Source of the DNA: Pseudomonas linyingensis
GTDB taxonomy: Bacteria > Pseudomonadota > Gammaproteobacteria > Pseudomonadales > Pseudomonadaceae
Direction of reading: 5' to 3'
NCBI RefSeq assembly: GCF_900109175.1
Contig: NZ_FNZE01000026.1
Location: 1-42,249 of the forward strand
Length of the DNA stretch: 42,249 nt
Shown: positions 28,642 to 37,509 of the stretch, one piece after another
Position numbering within the stretch: the stretch's first letter is position 1
How the letters are laid out: each line of letters opens with the position of its first letter
Notes under the pieces: generated by a model
The model's database searches: none
Seen by the model: the letters and a program-made list of their open reading frames with translations, nothing else
Told to the model about the DNA's origin: nothing
Made by a program: the position numbers and the translations under genes

Positions 28642-28965
28642 ATGGACATCATCGAAACCATCAAAGACCAGATCGCCAGCAACCCCGTGCTGCTGTACAT
28701 GAAGGGCTCGCCCAACGCGCCGCAGTGCGGCTTTTCCGCCCGCGCTTCGCAGGCGGTAATGGCCTGTGGCGAGAAGTTCGCCTATGTCGACATCCTGCAG
28801 CACCCGGAAATCCGCGCCAGCCTGCCGAAGTACGCCAACTGGCCGACCTTCCCGCAGCTGTGGGTCGACGGCGAGCTGGTTGGTGGCAGCGACATCATTC
28901 TCGAAATGCACGAGAAGGGCGAGCTGCAGCCGCTGATCAAGGCGGCGGTAAGCAAGGGCGAGTGA
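28642..28965 (+). CDS. grxD: Monothiol glutaredoxin Grx4 (CGFS type)
   Basis: A 107-residue monothiol glutaredoxin. The CGFS active site is at residues 29-32, preceded by the glutathione-contact Lys of YMKGSP and followed by WPTFPQLWVDGELVGGSDI, which holds the cis-Pro and the GG-D glutathione contacts. Such proteins bind a [2Fe-2S] cluster between two subunits with glutathione and act in iron-sulfur cluster delivery and iron sensing. ATG 28642 opens MDIIETIKDQI as in other Grx4 proteins; GAGGTAG lies upstream. The gene is followed by a strong bidirectional terminator shared with bfr, so it is monocistronic. Neighbouring bfr and bfd also serve iron handling. Confidence 0.95.
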   Translation: MDIIETIKDQIASNPVLLYMKGSPNAPQCGFSARASQAVMACGEKFAYVDILQHPEIRASLPKYANWPTFPQLWVDGELVGGSDIILEMHEKGELQPLIKAAVSKGE

Positions 28966-28991
28966 TCGCGCACGCTACATATGCCGTAATG

Positions 28992-29020
28992 AAAAAGCCC
29001 CTCGCAATGAGGGGCTTTTT
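28992..29020. terminator. Bidirectional intrinsic terminator between grxD and bfr
   Basis: AAAAAGCCCCTC (28992-29003) and GAGGGGCTTTTT (29009-29020) form a perfect 12-bp stem with a GCAAT loop, with T-runs in both directions. It should end grxD transcripts on the plus strand and bfr transcripts on the minus strand. Confidence 0.9.
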
Positions 29021-29032
29021 CGTTGTTGGCGC

Positions 29033-29503
29033 TTATTCGCTCATCTGCGACTGCAGGTAGTTCTCCAGACCGACCTTGCCGATCAGGTCGAGCTGGGTTT
29101 CCAGCCAGTCGATGTCGTCTTCCTCGGCCTCGAGGATCTCCTCCAGCATGTCACGGCTGCCGTAGTCGCCGATGCCCTCGCAGTAGGCGATGGCTTCCTT
29201 GAGGTCGACCATGGCCCTCTGCTCGATTTTCAGGTCGCACTCGAGCATTTCCTTGGTGTTCTCGCCGATCAGCAGCTTGCCGAGATCCTGCAGGTTGGGA
29301 ATGCCCTCGAGAAACAGGATGCGCTTGATCAGCTTGTCGGCATGCTTCATCTCGTCGATGGATTCTTTGTACTCGTGCTTGCCGAGCTTCTCCAGGCCCC
29401 AGTCATCGTACATGCGCGCGTGCAGGAAGTACTGGTTGATCGCGACCAGTTCGTTGCCAAGGATCTTGTTCAGGTGCTGGATGACTTTCTTGTCGCCTTT
29501 CAT
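29033..29503 (-). CDS. bfr: Bacterioferritin (heme-containing iron store) with Asp130
   Basis: A 156-residue bacterioferritin subunit that should assemble into the 24-mer iron store. The heme ligand Met52 lies in [10 protein letters not shown], and ferroxidase ligands Glu18, Glu51, His54, Glu94 and Glu127 are all present. The sixth ligand, His130 in E. coli Bfr, Azotobacter Bfr and P. aeruginosa BfrB (EEEH or EEDH before IDW/IDY, from memory), is Asp here ([11 protein letters not shown]), a one-base change from CAC to GAC. His46 of close relatives is Lys (HEYKES). The C-terminus [10 protein letters not shown] is normal. ATG 29503 gives [18 protein letters not shown]. The Bfd gene for iron release lies 192 bp upstream on the same strand. 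Confidence 0.95.
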   Translation of the reverse strand: MKGDKKVIQHLNKILGNELVAINQYFLHARMYDDWGLEKLGKHEYKESIDEMKHADKLIKRILFLEGIPNLQDLGKLLIGENTKEMLECDLKIEQRAMVDLKEAIAYCEGIGDYGSRDMLEEILEAEEDDIDWLETQLDLIGKVGLENYLQSQMSE

Positions 29504-29560
29504 GCCTTAGCCCGCCTCGCCAGTGGTTGCCAGATATGAAGTCTGGCTGGCTCTGGGTGG

Positions 29561-29582
29561 CTGTCAAATGCAACTTGTTGCA
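29561..29582 (-). promoter_or_regulatory. bfr promoter candidate with adjacent palindrome
   Basis: On the minus strand TTGACA (29561-29566 complement) is a perfect -35; an AT-richer stretch near 29533-29545 may hold the -10. Directly upstream lies TGCAAC-TT-GTTGCA (29569-29582), a perfect 14-bp palindrome in the position of an activator or repressor site. No known regulator is assigned. Confidence 0.4.
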
Positions 29583-29695
29583 AGCGGGGCTGGCTGCGTG
29601 AAAAGGGCGGGGATGGCTTCGCGCGAGCGGGGTAGGGCAGCCCCGCCGTGCTGAGGAGTGCAGCGCAGCGCGGCGAACAGCGGCTGTGGCCGGTC

Positions 29696-29914
29696 TCAGG
29701 CGGCGGCGAAGGCGGCCGGATGGGCGAGGGCGAGTTGGGACTGGTGCACGTCGTGGATGGTGTGGCGCACCAGGTTCTTGGCCTCGCAGGCGCACTTGCC
29801 GCACTGGGTGCCGACACCGGTGGCTTCACGTACCTGGCGATAGCTGCAGCAGCCCTCGTAGATGGCATCGCGAATCTGGTGGTCGGTTACACCGAGGCAA
29901 AGACAGACGTACAT
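29696..29914 (-). CDS. bfd: Bacterioferritin-associated ferredoxin Bfd
   Basis: A 72-residue [2Fe-2S] protein that binds bacterioferritin and passes electrons to its heme so stored iron can leave as Fe2+. The four cluster cysteines have the Bfd spacing: Cys4, Cys6 (MYVCLCLGVTDHQI), Cys38 and Cys41 (GTQCGKC). ATG 29914 opens the conserved MYVCLC. A Fur-like box lies 43-61 bp upstream, as expected of a gene switched on in iron shortage. It is transcribed toward bfr; the 192-bp gap contains a separate bfr promoter candidate, so the two are probably regulated differently. Confidence 0.95.
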   Translation of the reverse strand: MYVCLCLGVTDHQIRDAIYEGCCSYRQVREATGVGTQCGKCACEAKNLVRHTIHDVHQSQLALAHPAAFAAA

Positions 29915-29956
29915 GGCGCTACCCGCAAGCAGTCAGTTGATGCTGTCGATCCTAGT

Positions 29957-29975
29957 TTTAATGAGAAGTATTGTC
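29957..29975 (-). promoter_or_regulatory. Fur-box-like site upstream of bfd
   Basis: TTTAATGAGAAGTATTGTC at 29957-29975 agrees with the 19-bp Fur consensus GATAATGATAATCATTATC at 13 of 19 positions. It lies 43 bp before the bfd start codon in an AT-rich patch. Fur repression of bfd in iron-replete cells is the expected logic. Confidence 0.6.
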
Positions 29976-30035
29976 AAACACGAGCAATGACCATTTGTCG
30001 TGTGGCTGCAGCGGTTGGCGTCGGGGTTGCAGGCA

Positions 30036-30060
30036 TTAAAAACCCGGCCGGGGCCGGGTT
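30036..30060 (-). terminator. Intrinsic terminator of pyrC-rnt
   Basis: AACCCGGCC (30041-30049) and GGCCGGGTT (30052-30060) form a 9-bp stem with a 2-nt loop; read on the minus strand it is followed by a T-run (the AAAAA at 30038-30042). It lies 26 bp after the rnt stop. Confidence 0.8.
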
Positions 30061-30085
30061 CGTCGGGCGGCGCGGGCGCCGGGGA

Positions 30086-30763
30086 TCACTCGTCGAAGTC
30101 GATCCAGCCGCCCATTTCCTTCCAGCGGTTGACGATGCCGCAGAACAGCTCGGCAGTCTTCTCGGTATCGTAGCGGGCGTTGTGTGCCTCGCGGTTGTCG
30201 AACGGAATGTCCGCTGCCTGGCAGGCCTTGGCCAGCACCGTCTGCCCGTAGGCCAGGCCGGCGAGGGTGGCGGTGTCGAAGCTGGAGAACGGATGGAACG
30301 GGTTGCGCTTGATGCCGGTGCGGGCGACCGCGGCATTCAGGAAGCCGAGGTCGAAGCTGCTGTTGTGGCCGACCAGCACCGCGCGCTTGCAGCCGCTGGA
30401 TTTCAGCGACTTGCGCACGCTCTTGAAGATCTCGCCGAGCGCCTGCTCCTCGCCCACCGCCATGCGCAGCGGATGGCCGAGCTTGATGCCGGTGAAGTCC
30501 AGGGCCGCCTGTTCGATGTTGGCGCCCTCGAACGGCTCGATGCGGAAGAACGAGGTGTGCTCGGGGTAGAGCAGGCCGTCGTCGTCCATGGCGATGGTGG
30601 TCGCGGCGATCTCCAGCAGGGCGTCGGTGGCGCAGTTGAAGCCGCCGGTCTCGACGTCCACCACCACCGGCAGGAAGCCGCGGAAGCGGCGCGCCATCGG
30701 CGGCTTGAAGCCGCTGCTGCTGGGTTCCAGTTCGTACTCTTCGTAATCGATCTGCTCGCTCAT
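30086..30763 (-). CDS. rnt: Ribonuclease T
   Basis: A 225-residue DEDD-family 3'-5' exoribonuclease that trims tRNA and other stable RNA 3' ends. The catalytic residues are visible: Asp36 and Glu38 in [10 protein letters not shown], Asp138 in [11 protein letters not shown], His194 and Asp199 in [10 protein letters not shown]. An acidic N-terminal extension ([10 protein letters not shown]) precedes the domain. ATG 30763 overlaps the pyrC stop (ATGA at 30760-30763), so rnt is translationally coupled to pyrC. Length is normal for pseudomonad RNase T. A terminator follows. Confidence 0.95.
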   Translation of the reverse strand: MSEQIDYEEYELEPSSSGFKPPMARRFRGFLPVVVDVETGGFNCATDALLEIAATTIAMDDDGLLYPEHTSFFRIEPFEGANIEQAALDFTGIKLGHPLRMAVGEEQALGEIFKSVRKSLKSSGCKRAVLVGHNSSFDLGFLNAAVARTGIKRNPFHPFSSFDTATLAGLAYGQTVLAKACQAADIPFDNREAHNARYDTEKTAELFCGIVNRWKEMGGWIDFDE

Positions 30764-31806
30764 GCCTTGCTCTCCTGTACGCGCCAGCGCAGTTTCTCGC
30801 CGGCGCGCAGCGGCACCAGCTGGTGGTCGCCGAAATGCAGTTCGGTCGGGGCGACCCAGTCCTCGCGGATCAGGGTGATGGTGTCGGTGTTGCGCGGCAG
30901 GCCGTAGAAGTCCGGGCCGAACTGGCTGGCGAAGCCTTCCAGCTTATCCAGCGCGCCGCGGCGGTCGAAGGCCTCGGCGTACAGCTCGATGGCGGCGAAC
31001 GCGGTGTAGCAGCCGGCGCAGCCGCAGGCGGCTTCCTTGACGTGACGGGCGTGCGGCGCCGAGTCGGTGCCGAGGAAGAACTTCGGATTGCCGCTGGTGG
31101 CGGCGTCCAGCAGGGCTTCCTGGTGGGTGTTGCGCTTGAGGATCGGCAGGCAATAGAAGTGCGGACGGATACCGCCGACCAGCATGTGGTTGCGGTTGTA
31201 CAGCAGGTGGTGGGCGGTGATGGTGGCGCCGACGTTGGCCGACGCTTCCCGGACGAACTGCGCGGCATCGCCGGTGGTGATGTGCTCGAAGACCACCTTG
31301 AGGGTCGGGAAACGCTCGACCACCCGGCGCAGGTTCTCGTCGATGAAGCGCTTCTCGCGGTCGAACACGTCGATGTCGGCGTGGGTCACCTCGCCGTGCA
31401 CCAGCAGCGGCAGACCGACCTCGGCCATCGCTTCCAGTACCGCGAAGATGTTGTCGACGGAGGTGACGCCCGAGTCCGAGTTGGTGGTGGCGCCGGCCGG
31501 GTACAGCTTGGCGGCATGCACCAGACCGCCGGCCTTGGCCGCGCGGATCTCCTCGGCAGTGGTCTTGTCGGTGAGATAGATCACCATCAGCGGCTCGAAG
31601 CGGCTGCCGGCCGGCCGAGCGGCGAGGATGCGCTCGCGGTAGGCCGCGGCCTGCTCTGCGTTGCGTACCGGCGGCACCAGGTTGGGCATGATGATGGCGC
31701 GGCCGAAGGTGCGTGCGGCATCGGGCACGGTGTGCGCCAGGGCGGCGCCGTCGCGCAGGTGGATGTGCCAGTCGTCGGGACGCAGCAGGGTCAGGCGGTC
31801 GGACAT
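30760..31806 (-). CDS. pyrC: Dihydroorotase PyrC
   Basis: A 348-residue zinc amidohydrolase that closes carbamoyl aspartate to dihydroorotate in pyrimidine synthesis. Metal ligands lie in [10 protein letters not shown] (His14, His16); the bridging carboxylated Lys is in [10 protein letters not shown] (about residue 100); later histidines are in LLVHGEVT and VFEHITT; the catalytic Asp is in FLGTDSAPH. The class II E. coli-type enzyme has this length. ATG 31806 ([14 protein letters not shown]) is chosen over the upstream in-frame start 31872 because conservation begins here. It forms an operon with rnt by a 4-bp overlap. Confidence 0.95.
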   Translation of the reverse strand: MSDRLTLLRPDDWHIHLRDGAALAHTVPDAARTFGRAIIMPNLVPPVRNAEQAAAYRERILAARPAGSRFEPLMVIYLTDKTTAEEIRAAKAGGLVHAAKLYPAGATTNSDSGVTSVDNIFAVLEAMAEVGLPLLVHGEVTHADIDVFDREKRFIDENLRRVVERFPTLKVVFEHITTGDAAQFVREASANVGATITAHHLLYNRNHMLVGGIRPHFYCLPILKRNTHQEALLDAATSGNPKFFLGTDSAPHARHVKEAACGCAGCYTAFAAIELYAEAFDRRGALDKLEGFASQFGPDFYGLPRNTDTITLIREDWVAPTELHFGDHQLVPLRAGEKLRWRVQESKA

Positions 31807-31914
31807 GCGGGGAATTTCCAGGCGGGGTGACTCGTGGGGTGTGATGCTACCGAAAAGCCGCCGGACGGTCACGCTGCAGCGCCGGCCGGCCGCCGTGCGG
31901 GGCAGCGCGCCCCC

Positions 31915-31943
31915 TGTAAATTCGCGGTAGGGGCGGCTAGAAT
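31915..31943 (+). promoter_or_regulatory. Possible argG promoter
   Basis: TAGAAT at 31938-31943 is a fair -10 box; TGTAAA at 31915-31920 lies at 17-bp spacing as a weak -35. Transcription would start about 30 bp before the argG start codon. Confidence 0.4.
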
Positions 31944-31978
31944 GCTTTTTTTCGTAGCAACCCCCCGTGGAGTAACGA

Positions 31979-33196
<1,218 letters not shown>

Positions 33197-33220
33197 TAAG
33201 CTGGTTGTACCAAGCCTGAC

Positions 33221-33255
33221 CATGACCCCGGCCGCGTGCCGGGGTCATGCTTTTT
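33221..33255 (+). terminator. Intrinsic terminator of argG
   Basis: CATGACCCCGG (33221-33231) and CCGGGGTCATG (33239-33249) form a perfect 11-bp stem with a 7-nt loop, then CTTTTT. It lies 25 bp after the argG stop and 28 bp before gloA. Confidence 0.92.
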
Positions 33256-33283
33256 GCACCGTGAAAAGCCAAGGAGATCCCTG

Positions 33284-33676
33284 ATGAGACTGCTGCACAC
33301 CATGCTGCGCGTCGGCGATATGGACAAGTCGATCGCCTTCTACACCGAAGTGCTGGGCATGACCCTGCTGCGCCGCAAGGACTACCCGGATGGCCAGTTC
33401 ACCCTGGCTTTCGTCGGCTACGGTGACGAGGCGCACAACAGCGTGATCGAGCTGACCTACAACTGGGGCGTGGACAGCTACGAGCTGGGCACCGGCTACG
33501 GCCACATCGCCCTGGAAGTCGAGGACGTCTACAAGGCCTGCGAGGACATCCGCGCCCGCGGTGGCAAGATCACCCGCGAGCCGGGGCCGATGAAGCACGG
33601 CTCGAGCATCCTTGCCTTCGTCGAGGATCCGGACGGCTACAAGATCGAGCTGCTGTCGCCGCATCGCAAGGACTGA
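33284..33676 (+). CDS. gloA: Glyoxalase I (lactoylglutathione lyase) GloA
   Basis: A 130-residue metalloenzyme that turns the methylglyoxal-glutathione hemithioacetal into S-lactoylglutathione. All four metal ligands are at the standard positions: His5, Glu56, His74 and Glu122. The short loop layout matches the Ni2+/Co2+-activated bacterial type. ATG 33284 ([17 protein letters not shown]) follows AAGGAG at 33271-33276 with a 7-bp spacer; the in-frame start at 33236 lies within the argG terminator. The gene is flanked by terminators on both sides. No promoter could be picked in the 28 bp from the argG terminator, so read-through may contribute. Confidence 0.95.
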   Translation: MRLLHTMLRVGDMDKSIAFYTEVLGMTLLRRKDYPDGQFTLAFVGYGDEAHNSVIELTYNWGVDSYELGTGYGHIALEVEDVYKACEDIRARGGKITREPGPMKHGSSILAFVEDPDGYKIELLSPHRKD

Positions 33677-33733
33677 CCGCCCCGAAACGACGAAGCCCCG
33701 CCAGATGTGCGGGGCTTCGTTGTTTCGGGGCGG
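33677..33733. terminator. 25-bp hairpin, bidirectional terminator after gloA
   Basis: Arms at 33677-33701 and 33709-33733 pair over 25 bp with a single G-U wobble and a CAGATGT loop. It begins at the gloA stop codon and reaches within 4 bp of the convergent DUF2790 stop codon, so it can serve both genes. The stem is unusually long and perfect for a terminator. Confidence 0.85.
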
Positions 33734-33737
33734 CCGC

Positions 33738-33983
33738 TCAGTTCTGCCGCGTGCAGGCCTCGGAGGTGGTGAGGTAGGACAGCTTGCGCAGGCTGTCGTT
33801 GGAGTCGCGGTAGGTCATTACCGCGGTGACGAGTTCGCAGCGAAGGCTGGCTGGGGTGTCGATCCGCAGCACCCGCTCGACATCCAGTTGGTTGCCGTAG
33901 CGGTAGGGCTGCACGTCGTTGTCGCTGGCCTGGGCAAGGCCGGCCGCCAGCAGCAGGGGAAGGGCGATGAGGCGCATATTCAT
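33738..33983 (-). CDS. Small exported DUF2790-family protein
   Basis: An 81-residue protein of unknown function. A signal peptide covers residues 1-19 (MNMRLIALPLLLAAGLAQA before SDND). The mature part, PYRYGNQLDVERVLRI then LRCELVTAVMTYRDSNDSLRKLSYLT and a final Cys in SEACTRQN, matches the pattern of DUF2790, a family of small periplasmic proteins common in Pseudomonas, with two cysteines that may form a disulfide. ATG 33983 is used; Met3 is an alternative. The hydrolase gene ends 69 bp upstream on the same strand, so it may belong to the same unit as the redox-linked genes. Confidence 0.8.
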   Translation of the reverse strand: MNMRLIALPLLLAAGLAQASDNDVQPYRYGNQLDVERVLRIDTPASLRCELVTAVMTYRDSNDSLRKLSYLTTSEACTRQN

Positions 33984-34052
33984 GGTCGAACCTGTGGAAT
34001 ACAGGGCGCCTGCCGCCGTCGCGGACGGGGCAGGGCACCGTGGTGAAAGGGA

Positions 34053-34463
34053 TCAGTTGCCGCGGTAGGTCGAGTAGCCGTAGGGGCTGAGCAGCAGCGG
34101 GATGTGGTAGTGCGGCACGCTGCCGTCGGCGCTGAAGATCACCGGCACCTCGGGGAAGAAGGTCGAGGCTTTGTGTTCGGCGAACCACTCACCGGTCTTG
34201 AAGGTCACCCGGTAGTTGCCCTTCTCCAGTGTCTTGCCTTCCGGGAACAGCGCGGTTATGCGGCCCTGCTCGTTGGTGGTGGCGCTGTTCAGTGCCTGCC
34301 AGGCGCCGCCGGCCTGCTTCTCCAGGGTCACCTCGACGCCCGGCGAGGGCAGACCGTCCTCGAGGTTGAGTACATGCACGCTGAGCGGGTTGCCGGCGGC
34401 CAGAGCCAGGGACGACAGGCCGCTGAGCAGTGCGCCGACGAAGAGGGACTTGAGTGTGTTCAT
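34053..34463 (-). CDS. hiuH: Exported 5-hydroxyisourate hydrolase (transthyretin-like)
   Basis: A 136-residue transthyretin-related protein that hydrolyses 5-hydroxyisourate, the product of urate oxidation. Residues 1-23 form a signal peptide (LSSLALA before AGNP), so it acts in the periplasm, as E. coli HiuH does. Family motifs: SVHVLNLEDGLPSPGVEV (about 28-45) with the active His, NEQGRI, and a C-terminal SPYGYSTYRGN. The family almost always ends YRGS; here the last residue is Asn. ATG 34463. It follows the HbpS-like gene by 13 bp, divergent from a two-component pair; in E. coli hiuH is likewise next to HprRS. No other urate-pathway gene is in the window. Confidence 0.9.
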   Translation of the reverse strand: MNTLKSLFVGALLSGLSSLALAAGNPLSVHVLNLEDGLPSPGVEVTLEKQAGGAWQALNSATTNEQGRITALFPEGKTLEKGNYRVTFKTGEWFAEHKASTFFPEVPVIFSADGSVPHYHIPLLLSPYGYSTYRGN

Positions 34464-34476
34464 GGGATTCTCCGGA

Positions 34477-34977
34477 TCAGTGGGTTTGCGGTAGCAGTTG
34501 GGAGATGGCCTTGAGGGCGCAGCCTTCGTCGATGGCCGCGCCGCCGGCGCCGGCCACGCCGATGGCGCCGATCACTTCGCCGCCGACCTGCAGCGGCACA
34601 CCGCCGCCGAGCAACAGCAGTTCGTCGAGGGTGTTGAGGTTTTCCGCCTCCGGGTTGCTGCGCGCCCGTTCGGCCAGCAGGCGGGTGGCGGTCTTGGTCG
34701 ACAGCGCGGTGTAGGCCTTGCGCTGGGCGGCGAGGGTGTTGTGCGGGCCGACGTTGTCGTCGCGCTGCACCGCCACCAGGTTGCCGCCGCGGTCGACCAC
34801 CGCCGCCACGGCGCTGCGGCCGTCGGCATGGCAGGCGGCCAGGGTGGCATCGAGCAGCTGGTTGGCAAGTGCCAGCGAAACATCGCTGCGTTGTTCGATC
34901 TGGGCCGGGGCGGCGAAGGCGTTCGCGGCGCACAGGGCCAGGCCAAGCAGCGACAGCCGGGCGGTACGGATGGACAT
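34477..34977 (-). CDS. Exported HbpS/GlcG-family protein
   Basis: A 166-residue protein with a signal peptide (residues 1-22, AANAFA before APAQ) and one HbpS/GlcG domain (about 35-160): SLALANQLLDATLAACHADG, VVDRGGNLVAVQRDD, ALSTKTATRLLAERARS, LLLLGGGVPLQVGGEVIGAIGVAGAGG. ATG 34977 follows AAGGAGA at 6-bp spacing; an upstream in-frame start at 34992 overlaps that site. In Streptomyces the secreted HbpS binds heme and iron and works as an accessory sensor of the SenS-SenR two-component system. Here the gene lies directly across from a two-component system, which invites the same idea, though the domain also occurs in unrelated settings. Confidence 0.85.
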   Translation of the reverse strand: MSIRTARLSLLGLALCAANAFAAPAQIEQRSDVSLALANQLLDATLAACHADGRSAVAAVVDRGGNLVAVQRDDNVGPHNTLAAQRKAYTALSTKTATRLLAERARSNPEAENLNTLDELLLLGGGVPLQVGGEVIGAIGVAGAGGAAIDEGCALKAISQLLPQTH

Positions 34978-35057
34978 GGGCTTCTCCTTCAAAGGGCTCC
35001 GGGGAGCGAGTGGCGGCCATGGTGCCTGCGCCCGCCCGTCAAACCGATTGCCGGCGG

Positions 35058-35073
35058 ATTACCAATTTGTAAT
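35058..35073. promoter_or_regulatory. ATTAC-N6-GTAAT box between the divergent operons
   Basis: ATTACCAATTTGTAAT is an inverted repeat with 5-bp arms and a 6-bp centre, in the 149-bp gap between the HbpS-like gene and the response regulator. As I recall, E. coli HprR and CusR bind boxes of this form (CATTAC-N6-GTAATG for HprR), and Pseudomonas CopR-type regulators use similar ones. It is the probable target of the adjacent response regulator. A weak TAGCCT (35096-35101) could be a -10 for the regulator gene. Confidence 0.7.
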
Positions 35074-35126
35074 GGGAGAAAGCCTGGGATCGGCCTAGCC
35101 TATGCGGGACTTTGGGGGAGGCAGCG

Positions 35127-35798
35127 ATGCGCATTCTGGTGGTGGAAGACGAGCTGAAGACCGCGGACTACCTGCGCAAGGGGCTGGGCGAGTCCGGCTA
35201 TCTGGTGGAGGTGGCGCTGAATGGCCTGGACGGGCTGCACCTGATCCAGGAAAGCGAGTTCGACCTGATCATCCTCGACGTGATGCTGCCGGGGCTGGAT
35301 GGCTGGCAGCTGCTGCAGGTAATCCGCCGCAAATTGCAGACGCCGGTACTGTTCCTCACCGCCCGCGACGCGGTGGAGGATCGGGTCAAGGGCCTGGAGC
35401 TGGGTGCCGACGACTACCTGGTCAAGCCGTTCTCCTATGCCGAACTCCTGGCGCGGGTGCGCACCCTGCTGCGCCGCGGGCCGCCGCGCGAGGTCGAGCA
35501 GTTCCGCGTGGCGGACCTCGAGCTGGATCTGCTGCGCCGCCGGGTCACCCGTGCGGGCGAGCGCGTCAACCTGACCAACAAGGAGTTCGCCCTGCTGCAC
35601 CTGCTGCTCAGCCGCGAGGGCGAGGTGCTGTCGCGCGCCTACATTGCCTCGCAGGTCTGGCAGATGAACTTCGACAGCGACACCAACGTGGTCGACGTGG
35701 CCATCCGCCGCCTGCGCGCCAAGATCGACGATCCCTATCCGTGCAAGCTGATCCATACCGTGCGCGGCATGGGCTATGTGCTGGAAGTGCAGCCGTGA
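35127..35798 (+). CDS. OmpR-type response regulator (HprR/CusR/CopR group)
   Basis: A 223-residue response regulator. The receiver (about residues 1-115) has the acidic pair Glu7-Asp8, phospho-acceptor Asp51 in [13 protein letters not shown], Thr78 and Lys100 in DYLVKPF. The winged-helix output domain (about 125-222) contains [31 protein letters not shown] and [18 protein letters not shown] 35127 follows GGGGGAGG. The kinase start overlaps its stop (GTGA), so both are coupled. Sequence style is that of regulators for copper, heavy metals or oxidant stress. It should bind the ATTAC-N6-GTAAT box and control the divergent exported proteins. Confidence 0.92.
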   Translation: MRILVVEDELKTADYLRKGLGESGYLVEVALNGLDGLHLIQESEFDLIILDVMLPGLDGWQLLQVIRRKLQTPVLFLTARDAVEDRVKGLELGADDYLVKPFSYAELLARVRTLLRRGPPREVEQFRVADLELDLLRRRVTRAGERVNLTNKEFALLHLLLSREGEVLSRAYIASQVWQMNFDSDTNVVDVAIRRLRAKIDDPYPCKLIHTVRGMGYVLEVQP

Positions 35799-37165
35799 GC
35801 CTGTGGCCGCGCGCGCTGAGCCTGCGTCTGGCGCTGCTGTTCGCCCTGGTCGGCGTGCTGCTGCTCGGCGCCATCGGCTTCTACCTGTACCAGTCGCTGG
35901 AGCGGGAAATCGCCTGGCGCGACGACCAGGCCCTGCTCGGGCGCCTGGAACGCATGCGCACGCTGCTCGATGACAGCGCGAGCATCGAGGCGCTGCGCCA
36001 GCGGCCGCAGCTGTACGCCAACATGCTGGGCAATCGCGACAGTCTGCTGTGGATCGTCAGCGACAGCGGGCAGGTGCTGATCGAGATCAACCCCGCCGCA
36101 CTGGCCGTGCCGCAGCTGCCGCGCGGGCCGGCGGTGCAGCTGCGCGACGCCTTGGCGGCCGAGCCGGCGCGGCTGGCCTGGCTGCACGTCGAGCACGAGG
36201 GCCGCGGCCTGACCCTGATCGCCGGCAAGCTGCTCGCCGAGCGCAGCCAGATGCTCGCCGCCTACCGGCTGAAACTCTGGCTGGCGCTGGCCGCCGGGGC
36301 CGTGCTGGCCTTCCTGCTCGGCTGGCTGGTCAGCCTGCGCGGCCTGCGTCCGGTGCGCGAGCTGGCGGCGCGGGCGCAGGCCATCGACGTGCAGCACCTG
36401 CACCTGCGTCTCGACGAGGTCCAGCAGGTAAGCGAGCTGCGCCGCCTGAGCGCGGCGCTGAACCAGATGCTCACCCGCCTGGAGGAGGGCTTCGCCCAGC
36501 TGTCGCGCTTCTCCGAGGATCTCGCCCACGAGATGCGCACGCCGCTGAGCAACCTGATGGGTCACACCCAGCAGACCCTGCGCCACCCCCGCTCGGTCGA
36601 GGACTACCAGAACCTGCTGGCCTCCAACCAGGAGGAGTACGAGCGTCTGGCGCGGATGATCGACAGCATGCTGTTCCTCGCCCGCACCGAGCAGCCACAA
36701 GCCTCGGTGAACCGCGAGGCGGTCGACCTGCACGGGCTGGTCGAGCAGCTGTGCGAGTACTTCGAGGGCATGGCCGAGGAGCGCGAACTGCAGCTGGTCA
36801 ACCGGGCCGAGGGCACCCTGCAGGCCGACCCGGGCCTGCTGCGCCGCGCCCTGGCCAACCTGCTGGCCAATGCCCTGCGCCATGCCGCGCCGGGCAGCCC
36901 GGTGAGCATTGCCAGCCAGCTGTGCGACGGGCGGCTCGAAGTCGGCGTGCACAATCTGGGCGAGCCGATCGCCGCCGAGCATCTGCCGCGGCTGTTCGAG
37001 CGTTTCTATCGCTGCGACCCTTCGCGCGCCCAGCCCGGCGATTCCGGCGGTCTGGGTCTGGCGATCGTGCGCTCGATCATGCAGCTGCATGGCGGCAGCG
37101 TGCGGGTCGAAAGCGACGCGCACGGCACGCGCCTTATGCTGCTTTTCCCGTTGGGACGGCCGTGA
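35795..37165 (+). CDS. Sensor histidine kinase (HprS/CusS-like, heavy metal sensor group)
   Basis: A 456-residue inner-membrane kinase. GTG 35795 overlaps the regulator stop; the upstream frame is only antisense-like read-through of the regulator gene. Membrane helices lie at about residues 10-33 and 158-182, enclosing a periplasmic domain of about 125 residues ([18 protein letters not shown]). HAMP follows (183-236), then the H-box [18 protein letters not shown] with phospho-acceptor His245, the N-box around [10 protein letters not shown], and the G-box [15 protein letters not shown]. The periplasmic part is the place where an HbpS-like partner, copper or oxidised residues could be sensed; no metal-binding cluster stands out. 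Confidence 0.92.
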   Translation: MSLWPRALSLRLALLFALVGVLLLGAIGFYLYQSLEREIAWRDDQALLGRLERMRTLLDDSASIEALRQRPQLYANMLGNRDSLLWIVSDSGQVLIEINPAALAVPQLPRGPAVQLRDALAAEPARLAWLHVEHEGRGLTLIAGKLLAERSQMLAAYRLKLWLALAAGAVLAFLLGWLVSLRGLRPVRELAARAQAIDVQHLHLRLDEVQQVSELRRLSAALNQMLTRLEEGFAQLSRFSEDLAHEMRTPLSNLMGHTQQTLRHPRSVEDYQNLLASNQEEYERLARMIDSMLFLARTEQPQASVNREAVDLHGLVEQLCEYFEGMAEERELQLVNRAEGTLQADPGLLRRALANLLANALRHAAPGSPVSIASQLCDGRLEVGVHNLGEPIAAEHLPRLFERFYRCDPSRAQPGDSGGLGLAIVRSIMQLHGGSVRVESDAHGTRLMLLFPLGRP

Positions 37166-37509
37166 TTTCGTGAGCTTAATTGTGCACTCGCGGCTGTCGC
37201 AGCCATTTCGGGGCACCGAGATCGGTCGTGCGCTGGCGCTGGCGGCACGGCAGATGCTGGTGGTGATCGACGGCTTGGGTCCGCAGGCCAGCGGGCAGCT
37301 CCATGCCTGGAGCGGCGAACGGTTGCCCAGGTAGGCGTTCGGACGCTTTGCGCGCCTGCCGGGCTGCGGGGCAAATGAGTTTTTGTTCATCGATGGGAGT
37401 AGTTGGAGGACTATCGGCGACAAGGTCGAGCTGTCGTAACCATACCGCGCCGACTGAGTCGCTCCTGCACAAAGGCCGCATGTCTGTCGGCATGGCGGCC
37501 TTTGTCGAT
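37166..37509. other. 344-bp gap without a recognised gene
   Basis: Short open frames exist on both strands (for example minus 37176-37334), but none resembles a protein I know or has a convincing start. At its right end CAAAGGCCGC (37470-37479) and GCGGCCTTTG (37495-37504) form a 10-bp stem, a terminator candidate for the minus-strand gene that stops at 37510. Nothing else stands out. Confidence 0.5.

Noticed and set aside
35102-35794. Long upstream extension of the histidine kinase frame
   Set aside because: It is a wrong frame of the response regulator gene; GTG 35795 gives a normal kinase with a membrane helix near its N-terminus.
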